A program made the position numbers and the translations under genes. The notes beneath the pieces are model-generated. The model did no database searches. It was given only the letters and a program-made list of their open reading frames with translations, and was not told the origin of the DNA. This document shows positions 1-7,151 of a stretch of 14,909 nt of DNA, piece by piece. The stretch is taken from assembly GCA_015233295.1 (NCBI GenBank), contig JADFYC010000049.1, positions 1 through 14,909 on the forward strand, written 5' to 3'. How positions within the stretch are numbered: the first letter of the stretch is position 1; each line of letters opens with the position of its first letter. Source of the stretch: Deltaproteobacteria bacterium. Its GTDB lineage: Bacteria > Desulfobacterota > JADFXK01.

Positions 1-2
1 GG

Positions 3-113
3 GCGGATACGGTCAAGGCCGGCGGCGGCCGGGTCGTTCGAGTCCCTTTAACCCCAGGCGCGTCCACCACCGCCCTGATCGAGGAAATCATCCTCCGGGC
101 TACGGCCAAGTAA
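3..113 (+). CDS. C-terminal end of an RfaE2/HldE-like heptose-1-phosphate adenylyltransferase (partial)
   Basis: An open frame enters from the left edge and stops at TAA 111-113, giving 36 residues. The visible tail contains GGGRVVRVPLTPG followed by STTALIEEI. This pattern (Gly-rich turn, hydrophobic strand, then STTxLIexI helix) is the usual C-terminus of RfaE2, or the HldE C-terminal domain, which makes ADP-D-glycero-beta-D-manno-heptose for the LPS inner core in the cytoplasm. The nucleotidyltransferase active-site motifs lie outside the window, so the call rests on the tail alone. The gene converges on the minus-strand Mla operon across a 145-base gap. Another member of the cytidylyltransferase-like superfamily is possible but less likely. 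Confidence 0.65.
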   Translation, partial: ADTVKAGGGRVVRVPLTPGASTTALIEEIILRATAK

Positions 114-258
114 GGACCTAAAAGCAAATCGGTGAAGGACGCATATAAAAAAGAGAGGGCGCCTGGTTTTTATAAAGGTATCCAGAAGTCACAAGAAGTT
201 ATGGGCGTGTCTTTTTTATCACCCGGCGTCATGTGCGGTTTGTTTTTCTATATAATAT
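114..258. other. Convergent intergenic gap, no gene or clear terminator
   Basis: This 145-base, AT-rich gap separates the RfaE2-like tail (plus) from the end of the Mla operon (minus). It has T-runs at about 168-173, 212-217 and 242-247 that could terminate plus-strand transcription. I could not pair a convincing GC-rich stem with any of them. The best attempt, around 222-240, is only 3-4 base pairs. Confidence 0.4.
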
Positions 259-537
259 CTACAATTTTAACATCTTGAAAACCTTCTCGGGAATGGATTT
301 GATGACCAACATGATCCATTTCCAGAACCACCTGGTGTAGACGATGTCTTTGCCCGACTTGAAGGCGCGATAGACATCGTCAGCCACTTCCGGCGGTTCG
401 GCCTGAAAAAGCGCCTCTCCCCGCCTGATTGTCCTTCGCCCAAGCTGAGTCACAACATCGCGCTGTTGTTCCGGATCCAAGAATCTCAACACGCTATATG
501 TTACGTCCGGTTCAGGACGCGCCGGCTCCGTTCCCAC
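259..537 (-). CDS. 92-residue chimeric protein: short-chain dehydrogenase tail with a foreign N-terminus
   Basis: The start is GTG at 537, three bases after the mlaC stop, with an AGGAAGAG ribosome-binding site lying inside the mlaC 3' end, so translational coupling is likely. Residues ~47-92 (VADDVYRAFKSGKDIVYT, then WFWKWIML and IPEKVFKMLKL) match the C-terminal membrane-associated tail typical of some SDR-family oxidoreductases (xWFWRWIMLxIxxIPExIFKxLxL). The Rossmann fold, the Gly-rich NAD(P) motif and the YxxxK catalytic site are all absent, so it cannot be an active dehydrogenase. Residues ~14-45 (LRFLDPEQQRDVV, GRRTIRRGEALFQA) loosely resemble the opening of a cyclic-nucleotide-binding domain, but this is only a pattern resemblance. 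It is either the remnant of a deleted SDR gene joined to other sequence or a small membrane-anchored protein. Its reality as an expressed gene is uncertain. Confidence 0.5.
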   Translation of the reverse strand: MGTEPARPEPDVTYSVLRFLDPEQQRDVVTQLGRRTIRRGEALFQAEPPEVADDVYRAFKSGKDIVYTRWFWKWIMLVIKSIPEKVFKMLKL

Positions 538-540
538 TGG

Positions 541-1173
541 TTATTTCTCTTCCTTTCCCAGCTCGGTTAGTCTCGTTTTCATCCTTCTAATCAATTCCTG
601 ATAGGAATTTTTGGCCAAAATCTGATTGAATTGGGACCGATAATTACCGATGAGGCTGACTCCCTCGATGTTCACATCGTAGACCCACCACTTAGACCCT
701 TTGGGGTACATGCTGTAATTTATTGGGATTTCATTGTTCTGTGTTTTAATCAGGGTGTTCACCACGGTACTGTCGGATGAAGCTTCTCGTTCGGACTTAA
801 AGATAACTTCCTCATTGGTGTACTTTTCGATTTTTCCGATGTAGGACGCTTCAAGCAACTCAGAAAAAACACCGGTGAATTCTTTTCGCTCCCGGTCATT
901 CAGTTTGGCCCAATTCCGGGCCAAGCATCTTTTGGCCATCTCATCAAAATCAAAGTTCTTAATGATGATAGCATGGATATTGTCTCGACGGTCTTTTTTT
1001 CGCCCTTCCCCCTTCAGTCCGGTGTCCTTCAACACATCCAGAATCTGGTTGACACCGGTCTTAAGTTGATCCAGGGCCGGGCTTTTGCTCTCCGTCAGAC
1101 CCGGAGTCGTCATCGCCACCAGTAACCCGGTAGTAAATGCCATTATTAGACCTAACAACTTAATCCGAAACAT
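541..1173 (-). CDS. mlaC: MlaC-like periplasmic phospholipid-binding protein (Ttg2D family)
   Basis: This 210-residue protein would shuttle phospholipid through the periplasm between the inner-membrane MlaFED complex and the outer membrane. I chose the ATG at 1173: it has GGGAG seven bases upstream and begins a signal peptide (MFRIKLLGLIMAFTTGLLVA). An in-frame ATG at 1233 would add 20 polar residues in front of the signal and is rejected. Family marks are FDFDEMAKRCLARNW (about 74-88), a helix-rich middle, and WWVYDVNIEGVSLIGNYR followed by QFNQIL (about 162-185), the conserved 'V-YDV-IEGVSL--NYR-QF--I' block of MlaC/Ttg2D. Length is normal for the family. It follows the tolC-like gene after an 87-base gap and precedes the 92-codon gene by 3 bases. 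Confidence 0.88.
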   Translation of the reverse strand: MFRIKLLGLIMAFTTGLLVAMTTPGLTESKSPALDQLKTGVNQILDVLKDTGLKGEGRKKDRRDNIHAIIIKNFDFDEMAKRCLARNWAKLNDRERKEFTGVFSELLEASYIGKIEKYTNEEVIFKSEREASSDSTVVNTLIKTQNNEIPINYSMYPKGSKWWVYDVNIEGVSLIGNYRSQFNQILAKNSYQELIRRMKTRLTELGKEEK

Positions 1174-1260
1174 AAACTGTCTCCCGTTAGCTTGATCTTC
1201 CCAGGCGGTGAAAGAGTCCCGCACCCGAGGCATTCATAACCTTTCGATAATAACTTGGGC

Positions 1261-2643
1261 CTAGTTGGCCCCTCTAACTTCGAGGGCATCCCGGCCGCAG
1301 GCATGATAGAGATTGCTCACACCCATGTTGAAACTTAAAATAGCCTTTAAATACTCTTGTTTCAGTTGGGCATAAACGACGATCGAGTCAGCCGCGTCTT
1401 TCATCTCGCCCACTCCCATATCATAGTTGGCCACAGATCCGACCAGCCATTTTCGGGCCGACCTGTAGCCCTTGGAAGTGGAATCGATAACCCGTCTAGC
1501 TTCCAGGATTTCGTAGTAGGCTTGCTCCACCTGAACCGGGATCCCCATGTCGGCATAATCTTTCTTTTTGGTCACTTTTAGGTATTCGGCTCTGGCTTGA
1601 CCAACCTTGGCTTTGGTAATGCCGAAGTCAAAGTTCCATTTCATGCCCAAGGCCACACCGGCCTCTTCGTGATTAAACCGGTCATAGATCCAGGGGTTGC
1701 GCACCGCATCCCGGTCTGGGGCCCCGGCATAGGAGGCCATGCCGGCGGCAAAAATGGTCGGGTAATAATCAGCCTTTTCCGCCTCATAGAGTGCTTCCTT
1801 AGCCATCATTCCATTTTTGATCTGATCGTATTCCGGGCGTTGTCGTTTGGACTCGTCGAGGTACTTTTGGATCTCAGCAGGATCAAACTTCACCGGTTCC
1901 AAGGTGGTATCGGCGATGTCAAAAGAGTCCGGATTCTTAATATCCATAAATCTGGTCAAGGCTACCTTGGACACCGTCTCATACTTGAGGGCTTCCTCCC
2001 GATACTTAGTGACCATGCTGTTGTATGACTCCAATTTATACAAGTCCATTTCCGTCACCGAAGGCGAATTCCCGGCCAGTAAGCGCCGCGCCCTTTTCAG
2101 CGCCGAATCCAAATATGATTGGATCTCATTGATCAGCCGGGTCGATTCCCGGGCGGCCAGCAAGGCCCAATAATATTTTTTGATTTCTAGAGCAACATCC
2201 GTTTTCTTTTGGGTTATCCTTGATTCTTCATATTTTATTCCGTGTTCGGCGGCTTCCACGGTCTTGCTCAGTTTGCCGAAGGTATACAACGGCTGAACTA
2301 CTTTCATGTCGAACATGATGAACGGCGTTAGACCATGGATCCGGTTGCTTTGATCATCGGAATGGACCTGGTCGCCCTTGGCCTGTGAGGTGGGGCCGGT
2401 CAAGGTGACGGTTTCAATAGTGGGATACCAGTTAGCCTTGGCCTGATCCAGACGCGACTTGGCGATATCCCGGTCAAGCCCCAGTTCTTTTACCTCCGGA
2501 CTGGCCTGGAGCGCCTGGTGAATACAGTCCGTCAGAGTATATGGTTTTAACCCACGTGATTCAAGTGTGGTTTGATCACCCGCAAAAACCGCAGGCGCAT
2601 AGGTTAAGGCCACAAAGCACAGCCCTAAAAGTAACCGGTTCAT
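1261..2643 (-). CDS. TolC-family outer-membrane channel protein inside the Mla operon
   Basis: The protein has 460 residues, a normal length for an outer-membrane efflux (OEP/TolC) protein. Such proteins form trimers with a beta-barrel in the outer membrane and a long alpha-helical tunnel in the periplasm. I chose ATG 2643 because it opens a clean signal peptide (MNRLLLGLCFVALTYAPAVFA, written here in part) and has a GGGGGAGG ribosome-binding site just upstream. An ATG at 2673 would overlap mlaD and place a polar stretch before the signal. The sequence shows two related halves, each with the OEP pattern of a short strand and long coiled-coil helices: ALQASPEVKELGLDRDIAKSR early, then the later repeat RPEYDQIKNGMMAKEALYEA. 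Both halves carry 'A-ADYYPT' / 'A-ANWYPTI' motifs. It starts 16 bases after mlaD. A TolC protein is not part of the classical enterobacterial Mla set, so its role here is inferred: an outer-membrane terminus for the lipid pathway. Confidence 0.85.
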   Translation of the reverse strand: MNRLLLGLCFVALTYAPAVFAGDQTTLESRGLKPYTLTDCIHQALQASPEVKELGLDRDIAKSRLDQAKANWYPTIETVTLTGPTSQAKGDQVHSDDQSNRIHGLTPFIMFDMKVVQPLYTFGKLSKTVEAAEHGIKYEESRITQKKTDVALEIKKYYWALLAARESTRLINEIQSYLDSALKRARRLLAGNSPSVTEMDLYKLESYNSMVTKYREEALKYETVSKVALTRFMDIKNPDSFDIADTTLEPVKFDPAEIQKYLDESKRQRPEYDQIKNGMMAKEALYEAEKADYYPTIFAAGMASYAGAPDRDAVRNPWIYDRFNHEEAGVALGMKWNFDFGITKAKVGQARAEYLKVTKKKDYADMGIPVQVEQAYYEILEARRVIDSTSKGYRSARKWLVGSVANYDMGVGEMKDAADSIVVYAQLKQEYLKAILSFNMGVSNLYHACGRDALEVRGAN

Positions 2644-2659
2644 ATCCTCCCCCAATGTG

Positions 2660-3106
2660 TTAGATCTTGCCAAAAATGTATTTGCTGATCAGCTCTTCCA
2701 AATCAATAGCCGATTCGGTGTCGGTGATAGTGCCCCCCGGCAAGACGTACTTGTCGGAAGCACCCGGCTTTATTTTGATATACTTGTCCCCGATGATTCC
2801 CTGGGTCCGGATTGAAACAATGACATCATTCGGCAGCTTGACCTCAGGTTTGATTCTCATCTCCACTTTGGCCATGTCATCTTTACCCAGGCTGATATCG
2901 GCCACCCGACCGATAGTGACCCCGGCAATTTCCACCACGGCCCCCTCCTTAAGCCCGGATACGGAGGAAAAAAGCGCAAACACAGGGTATTCTTTGCCCC
3001 CAAACACATTGACTTTTCCTAGTTTAACGGCTACATAGGAAAAACACAAAAAGCCAATGATCATGAACACGCCCACTGAAAGTTCCAAATTCCATTTCTG
3101 TTTCAT
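2660..3106 (-). CDS. mlaD: MlaD-like MCE-domain lipid transport protein
   Basis: This 148-residue, single-MCE protein is anchored in the inner membrane, where MlaD forms a hexameric ring on the MlaFE transporter and passes lipid to or from MlaC. Visible parts are one N-terminal membrane helix (about residues 9-28), then an MCE domain (about 38-118) with the family block VEIAGVTIGRV (58-68) and TQGIIGDKYIKI (101-112). A short tail follows (DLEELISKYIFGKI) that is hydrophobic and probably helical. The ATG overlaps the mlaF stop as ATGA, with AGGT about eight bases upstream, so translation is coupled to mlaF. Length is on the short side but normal for MlaD; the multi-MCE PqiB and YebT proteins are much longer. 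Confidence 0.9.
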   Translation of the reverse strand: MKQKWNLELSVGVFMIIGFLCFSYVAVKLGKVNVFGGKEYPVFALFSSVSGLKEGAVVEIAGVTIGRVADISLGKDDMAKVEMRIKPEVKLPNDVIVSIRTQGIIGDKYIKIKPGASDKYVLPGGTITDTESAIDLEELISKYIFGKI

Positions 3107-3882
3107 TGTTCTACCTGATCGCTGTTATAAATTGATCCCATGGTATCGTTGATCAACGCCTTGACCACATCATTCTCGGATCTCTGGATGTCTTCATACG
3201 AACAGTGGGCCAGGATGATCCCGTCGTGCATCACCGCCACCATATCAGACAGGTTAAATATCTTGGGAATGTCATGGCTGACTATCACTGCCGTATATTT
3301 AAGAAGTTTCTGAGTCTCGAAAAACAGTTTATACATGTCCTTGACCTTGATCGGGTCCAGACCCGTGGTCGGTTCATCGAACAGCACAATCTGAGGCTCT
3401 AACTGCAGGGCTCTGGCCAATCCCACTCTTTTCTTCATCCCGCCGCTTAACTGGGCCGGATACTTGTCCAGTTGATCCGCCATGCCCACTAGCTGAAGCT
3501 TTTCGATGACCCGCCGTCGAATCTCGGCATCTTTAAGTTTGGTCCTTTGCCGCAAGGGCAAGGCCACATTCTCGAGAACGTCAAGTGAATCCAACAATGC
3601 CGCCCCTTGAAATAGAATGCCGAATTTGGTCCGAACTTCCTTCAGCTTCTTTCCCTTGACCCGGGATACATCCACTCCGTCAACGATCACCTGCCCGGCG
3701 TCCGGCCGCACCAGGCCGAGAATGTGCTTTAGGAGAACACTTTTACCCTGACCACTTTGGCCAACGATAATGGTGGTCTTGCCGGCTTCGACGTCTAAGC
3801 TGACCCCCTTGAGCACTTCATTCCCGGCGAATGACTTCCTCACCTCAACCAGTCTGATAATAGTATTGTCGCTCATGGACAT
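3103..3882 (-). CDS. mlaF: MlaF-like ABC transporter ATPase
   Basis: This 259-residue cytoplasmic ATPase powers the MlaE permease. All nucleotide-binding motifs are intact: Walker A GQSGQGKS (41-48), Q-loop Q92 in LFQGAALLDSL, signature LSGGM (145-149), Walker B VLFDEP (166-171), and switch His203 in VSHD. The wording 'LSGGMKKRVGLARAL' and the FDEPTTGLDPI stretch match MlaF/Ttg2A closely. The frame is closed by a stop at 3901-3903, so the start must be ATG 3882 or ATG 3876; neither has a clear Shine-Dalgarno sequence. It overlaps mlaD by 4 bases. Unusually, it is separated from mlaE by the glycosyltransferase gene and a 149-base gap. Confidence 0.92.
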   Translation of the reverse strand: MSMSDNTIIRLVEVRKSFAGNEVLKGVSLDVEAGKTTIIVGQSGQGKSVLLKHILGLVRPDAGQVIVDGVDVSRVKGKKLKEVRTKFGILFQGAALLDSLDVLENVALPLRQRTKLKDAEIRRRVIEKLQLVGMADQLDKYPAQLSGGMKKRVGLARALQLEPQIVLFDEPTTGLDPIKVKDMYKLFFETQKLLKYTAVIVSHDIPKIFNLSDMVAVMHDGIILAHCSYEDIQRSENDVVKALINDTMGSIYNSDQVEQ

Positions 3883-4031
3883 TTGTATTTGGGTCCCATG
3901 TTACCGGATTTGAGTAACGGGATGGTGGTTTCTGGTTCCGGCCGGATCTGGGAAGGACATGTGTGGCGAAGCCGTAACTGTAGTTTTTCCACTCGGGCCG
4001 CCCCATGGAAACCCATAATCAAAAACAGATG
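3883..4031 (-). promoter_or_regulatory. Leader region of mlaF with a small inverted repeat
   Basis: This 149-base gap lies between the glycosyltransferase stop and mlaF. It holds an inverted repeat GTTAC/GTAAC (3900-3904 and 3914-3918, 9-base loop) whose near edge is about 18 bases before the mlaF start. A second imperfect hairpin (TTTCCA 3986-3991 with TGGAAA 4006-4011, and GGG/CCC inside) lies farther upstream. I see no T-run that would make either a terminator and no strong sigma-70 promoter. A regulatory role is possible but unproven. Confidence 0.25.
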
Positions 4032-5846
4032 TTACCTGAAAACTTGCATATCGGACCAATCCCAACTTCGTTCAGGCTTCACGTCCACATTGATCGGATC
4101 GACATTCCAGGCATAGACACTCCAGGCTCGGGCTCCCCTAAAGTGGACAAACCCTCCCCAACCTATGGCCAATATACACAACATAACGACAGCTATTCTG
4201 GTGTCGTGCTTGAGTTTTTTAATCCAATGAATGGCCGGCACGACCGATAGGGTCAAAAGTCCCAACATCGGCGAGTACAATCTGGGACCATAGCTATGCC
4301 CGCCCCACCAGTGCGGAAAACAGGCTAATGTGACAACAAAAGCCAGGAACACTAGACTGATGATCCGAAATAAGGAATGAAATTCATCGTGGTTGAACCA
4401 GGCCAGAACCATCCCCCAGAACGACAAGATGACGATAGGGTTAAATATTACTAACCCCCGATTCGGGCTAAGTAATTGTCCTGTCAACGCTTGTGCCCAG
4501 GTCTCCCAATTAAGGCGGCCGCCCTGATAGTAAGGCGGCAACCACTGGCCAAAGAAATAGTAAGACCAGATCAAAAATGGGACGATCGACACGGCCAACA
4601 AGGCCAAAAAACCAACCGTCAAATCCCGATGCCGAATGCCCACATAGACCAGGCTGCCGGCGATCAACAAAGAAAAGTCCGGTCGGGTGATGTATCCTAA
4701 AACCGCCACCGGGGCCGCCAATAGTACGCACTGCGCCTGGTCTGAAGTTAAGAGCAGCACGACGATCAAAGACAATAGCAGAGATGTATTATGAGACCAT
4801 AACCCACCGGCATGAACTGACAGATGAGATGAAGCCAAACCAAAAACCAGAGCGACCGTGCCGGCAAGAAAATGGCTCAATCTAAAGCGCACCCCCAGCC
4901 AGAAAATTAAGACGACTGATAAAGCCGCCCAGATCTGAGCCGTGTATTTAAACAGTTGTGACTCATCCAGTCCAATCAGCTTTCCGGCGAAAACAAACGG
5001 CAGGGCGAGCAGACTGGTCCCCATGGGAAAAAAGTTAACTAATCCATATCGAGGAGCATTTCTGATACCGTAATAGTCCCTTTGTTTTATGAGTTCAGCG
5101 TGTTGACTCAAGTTTATGTTACCTGCCCGAAGCAACTGCTGAGCAGTGGGGATATACCACATGTTATCGCCGCTTTGACTGCCTGCCGGACAGTGTGAAA
5201 ACAAGACGTATATCATCAGAACGGAAACAAACAGAGCGGCCGCGATAAGGAGGCGCTTTCCGCCCACCAGGCATGCCGCCGACAATATGGACATAAGGGC
5301 CGCGCCCATCAGTAGGCCCTTCAGTAGCCACCTAATTTTGGTACTTAATTCAGCTACCTCATAAACCCGAAGATAGGAAATCGTCACCGGGCGGTCGGAT
5401 TTGGCGTGGATCAGTAAAAGACACTCTTCAGATAGGCCGGGCCATTGGACTGACCTGACAAAGTAGGATTCCCCCCCGGTGGCTGGAACCTCTATCCGGA
5501 CACCATTGCTTTTTTTGCCCAGGGCTTGAAAGTCAAGATCCAGAGGAGGACTGTCGACCGTGGCCAGTTCAAAAACATATTTAGCGTGTCTCTTTAATTG
5601 GACGCGGATATCCAATCCGAACGGCGCTTCTCCTTCCGAAGCGGTGATACCTGCCGGAGTCCTCTGGAACTCACCCTGCCAGGCACTGGACAGAGAAGCA
5701 ACCAATGTTCCGCCGCCAAAATCATGCGGCAGACACTTTAGTGTCACTATGGCTGCCAGCAATAGCAGCACGGAGAATATTACCCAAAAGGACGGCATAC
5801 GCAGGCTCTCAAACGGTCGCCAAGTCCGCCCCATCCTCGGCCTCAT
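4032..5846 (-). CDS. GT-C-like integral membrane glycosyltransferase with a periplasmic beta-rich domain
   Basis: This 604-residue multi-spanning protein probably transfers a sugar from a polyprenyl-phosphate donor on the periplasmic face of the inner membrane. The start ATG 5846 has GAGG eight bases upstream; an in-frame ATG at 5936 would add 30 basic residues and has a poorer site. Residues ~19-37 form a first membrane helix. Residues ~40-165 form a soluble, strand-rich segment, and about ten membrane helices follow. GT-C-like marks are an acidic first-loop motif GDNMWYIPTAQQLL (Asp ~227), SPNRGLVIFNPI (about 460-471), and HWWGGHSYGPRLYSPMLGLL (about 512-531). The end WDWSDMQVFR resembles the conserved tail of uncharacterised family-39-like membrane proteins. 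Acceptor and donor cannot be told from sequence. It sits between mlaE and mlaF on the same strand. An uncharacterised membrane protein without transferase activity is the alternative. Confidence 0.65.
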   Translation of the reverse strand: MRPRMGRTWRPFESLRMPSFWVIFSVLLLLAAIVTLKCLPHDFGGGTLVASLSSAWQGEFQRTPAGITASEGEAPFGLDIRVQLKRHAKYVFELATVDSPPLDLDFQALGKKSNGVRIEVPATGGESYFVRSVQWPGLSEECLLLIHAKSDRPVTISYLRVYEVAELSTKIRWLLKGLLMGAALMSILSAACLVGGKRLLIAAALFVSVLMIYVLFSHCPAGSQSGDNMWYIPTAQQLLRAGNINLSQHAELIKQRDYYGIRNAPRYGLVNFFPMGTSLLALPFVFAGKLIGLDESQLFKYTAQIWAALSVVLIFWLGVRFRLSHFLAGTVALVFGLASSHLSVHAGGLWSHNTSLLLSLIVVLLLTSDQAQCVLLAAPVAVLGYITRPDFSLLIAGSLVYVGIRHRDLTVGFLALLAVSIVPFLIWSYYFFGQWLPPYYQGGRLNWETWAQALTGQLLSPNRGLVIFNPIVILSFWGMVLAWFNHDEFHSLFRIISLVFLAFVVTLACFPHWWGGHSYGPRLYSPMLGLLTLSVVPAIHWIKKLKHDTRIAVVMLCILAIGWGGFVHFRGARAWSVYAWNVDPINVDVKPERSWDWSDMQVFR

Positions 5847-5991
5847 ATGATCAACCTCAACTTCTCCAGGAGCGTATCCTGATTGCTTGAGCCGGGAACA
5901 TGCTCGTCGTACTATCCGTCTTGTTGCCGGCGGCATAAACCGCCCGATGTATGGGCAGAGACCATCTCCTATTGAATAGATGACTATAAGT

Positions 5992-6780
5992 TTACAGCAT
6001 CACAGAGGTGATCAGGTAATCCCAGACCAGGATGCTTACCGAGGTCACAACCACGGCCACAGTCGTAGCCCGGCTGACCCCTTCGGCCCCAAATCCGCCT
6101 TTCCGGTCCAGATGTACGAAAAATCCCTTGGCCGCGCAAATCCACACGATAAGCAGGCCAAAGCACATAGACTTGATGATGGCCATGTTGATGTCGGCCC
6201 ATTCAACGCTTTTGCTCATACCGGCAAAATAGGCCCCCTCGTTGACTCCCAACAACTTTACCCCGGCCAGCCAGCCGCCAAAAATACCGACCACAATAAA
6301 TACAAAATTCAAAATAGGCACGGAGATCAGACAGGCCACAACCTTGGGAGCTACCAGGAATCGGTAAGGGTCAATGGCCATGCACTCCAGGGCGTCAATT
6401 TGCTCAGAAATCCGCATAATCCCGATCTCGGCACAGATAGCCGAACCGGCCCGGCCTGTAACCATCAAGGCCGACAACACCGGGCCTAACTCCCGAAGTA
6501 AGCTCAGGGCCACTGCCGAGCCTAACATTCCCACCGACCCGAATTGACTTAAGGTGTGATACCCCTGTAAACCCAGCACCGCTCCGGTAAAGACTCCGGT
6601 AAAGACGATGACGGATAAGGACATGCTCCCGATAATATGAATCTGTTTGACCATGGCGGAGATATTCACCGGAGGCAAGAAGATGCCCACCACCGCCATG
6701 AGCAGAAAAACACCCATGCGGCCTGCTTCTTCCACCCTGGAGATGGTCTCCCGGCCAAGTCTCTCAATAACCGTCAGCAT
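5992..6780 (-). CDS. mlaE: MlaE-like lipid transporter permease
   Basis: This 262-residue inner-membrane permease forms the transmembrane dimer of the MlaFEDB-type lipid transporter. The ATG at 6780 has GGAG seven bases upstream. It starts with an amphipathic N-terminal region (1-20) and then has about five hydrophobic segments. The family core is unmistakable: SLLRELGPVLSALMVTGRAG (93-112), AEIGIMRISEQIDALECM (117-134), DPYRFLVAPKVVA (137-149). This block contacts MlaF as the coupling helix. The C-terminus (ATTVAVVVTSVSILVWDY) is also typical. It is the first gene of the operon. The next gene is the glycosyltransferase, not mlaF. Confidence 0.92.
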   Translation of the reverse strand: MLTVIERLGRETISRVEEAGRMGVFLLMAVVGIFLPPVNISAMVKQIHIIGSMSLSVIVFTGVFTGAVLGLQGYHTLSQFGSVGMLGSAVALSLLRELGPVLSALMVTGRAGSAICAEIGIMRISEQIDALECMAIDPYRFLVAPKVVACLISVPILNFVFIVVGIFGGWLAGVKLLGVNEGAYFAGMSKSVEWADINMAIIKSMCFGLLIVWICAAKGFFVHLDRKGGFGAEGVSRATTVAVVVTSVSILVWDYLITSVML

Positions 6781-6803
6781 TTATTCGCTCCATAAAAACT
6801 TAC

Positions 6804-6831
6804 ATAATACAAAAAAAAATAGTTTAGTCAA
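6804..6831 (-). promoter_or_regulatory. Sigma-70-like promoter for mlaE and the envelope operon
   Basis: On the minus strand, TTGACT (6826-6831) is followed after 16 bases by TATTAT (6804-6809). A run of A/T fills the spacer. The predicted start would give a leader of about 15-20 bases carrying the GGAG site of mlaE. The box match is good (5/6 and 5/6), but AT-rich DNA makes chance matches more likely. Confidence 0.5.
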
Positions 6832-7151
6832 ATAAAAATGAACCGCCCGACCAGGGCAACCGCGTGGAAATCATAGAGATTGAGCCCCATTAATAACTAA
6901 TTGTGAGCCGCCATCTCTGGTTATGCCGGATAGAAGGCGTCACCTCGCTGACTCAAAGAAAAGGCCGCAGAGGCTGCTTAACAGATGAATATGGCGAGAT
7001 GACTCGCCTGGGTTTATCAATCCCCGGGCGTTCTCTGAGTTATGCTTTTTCTTGAGAGGCTGAAATTCGACACTTGCGGGAGGGAGTCATGGAACTGCCT
7101 GGTGGAACGCCACGTGGGCGGTGCAATGCTGTTAAATTAAGAGTGCGACGT
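6832..7151. other. Non-coding stretch with overlapping stem-loops
   Basis: No convincing gene is present. Two strong hairpins share bases: GGCGAG-ATGA-CTCGCC (6993-7008), and an 8-base-pair stem with one G-T pair and a 10-base loop, CGCCTGGG (7005-7012) with CCCGGGCG (7023-7030). Because CGCC at 7005-7008 is used by both, only one can form at a time. Smaller elements nearby are GCAG-AGG-CTGC around 6967-6978 and GTGG-AACG-CCAC around 7101-7112. No riboswitch or known RNA family consensus was recognised. The region could be a structured RNA, leader remnant or degraded mobile DNA. Confidence 0.35.

Noticed and set aside
1174..1233. Upstream ATG (1233) for mlaC
   Set aside because: It would put 20 polar residues before a clear signal peptide; ATG 1173 has GGGAG at a 7-base spacing.
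2644..2673. Upstream ATG (2673) for the tolC-like gene
   Set aside because: It would overlap mlaD by 14 bases and hide the signal peptide behind ten polar residues; ATG 2643 has a strong GGAGG-type site.
5847..5936. Upstream ATG (5936) for the glycosyltransferase
   Set aside because: The added 30 residues are basic and low in family character, while ATG 5846 has GAGG at a suitable distance. The longer form is not excluded.
6841..7150. Group II intron remnant or riboswitch in the mlaE upstream gap
   Set aside because: No domain V-like motif, reverse transcriptase fragment or known riboswitch core sequence could be found; only unassigned stem-loops are supported.
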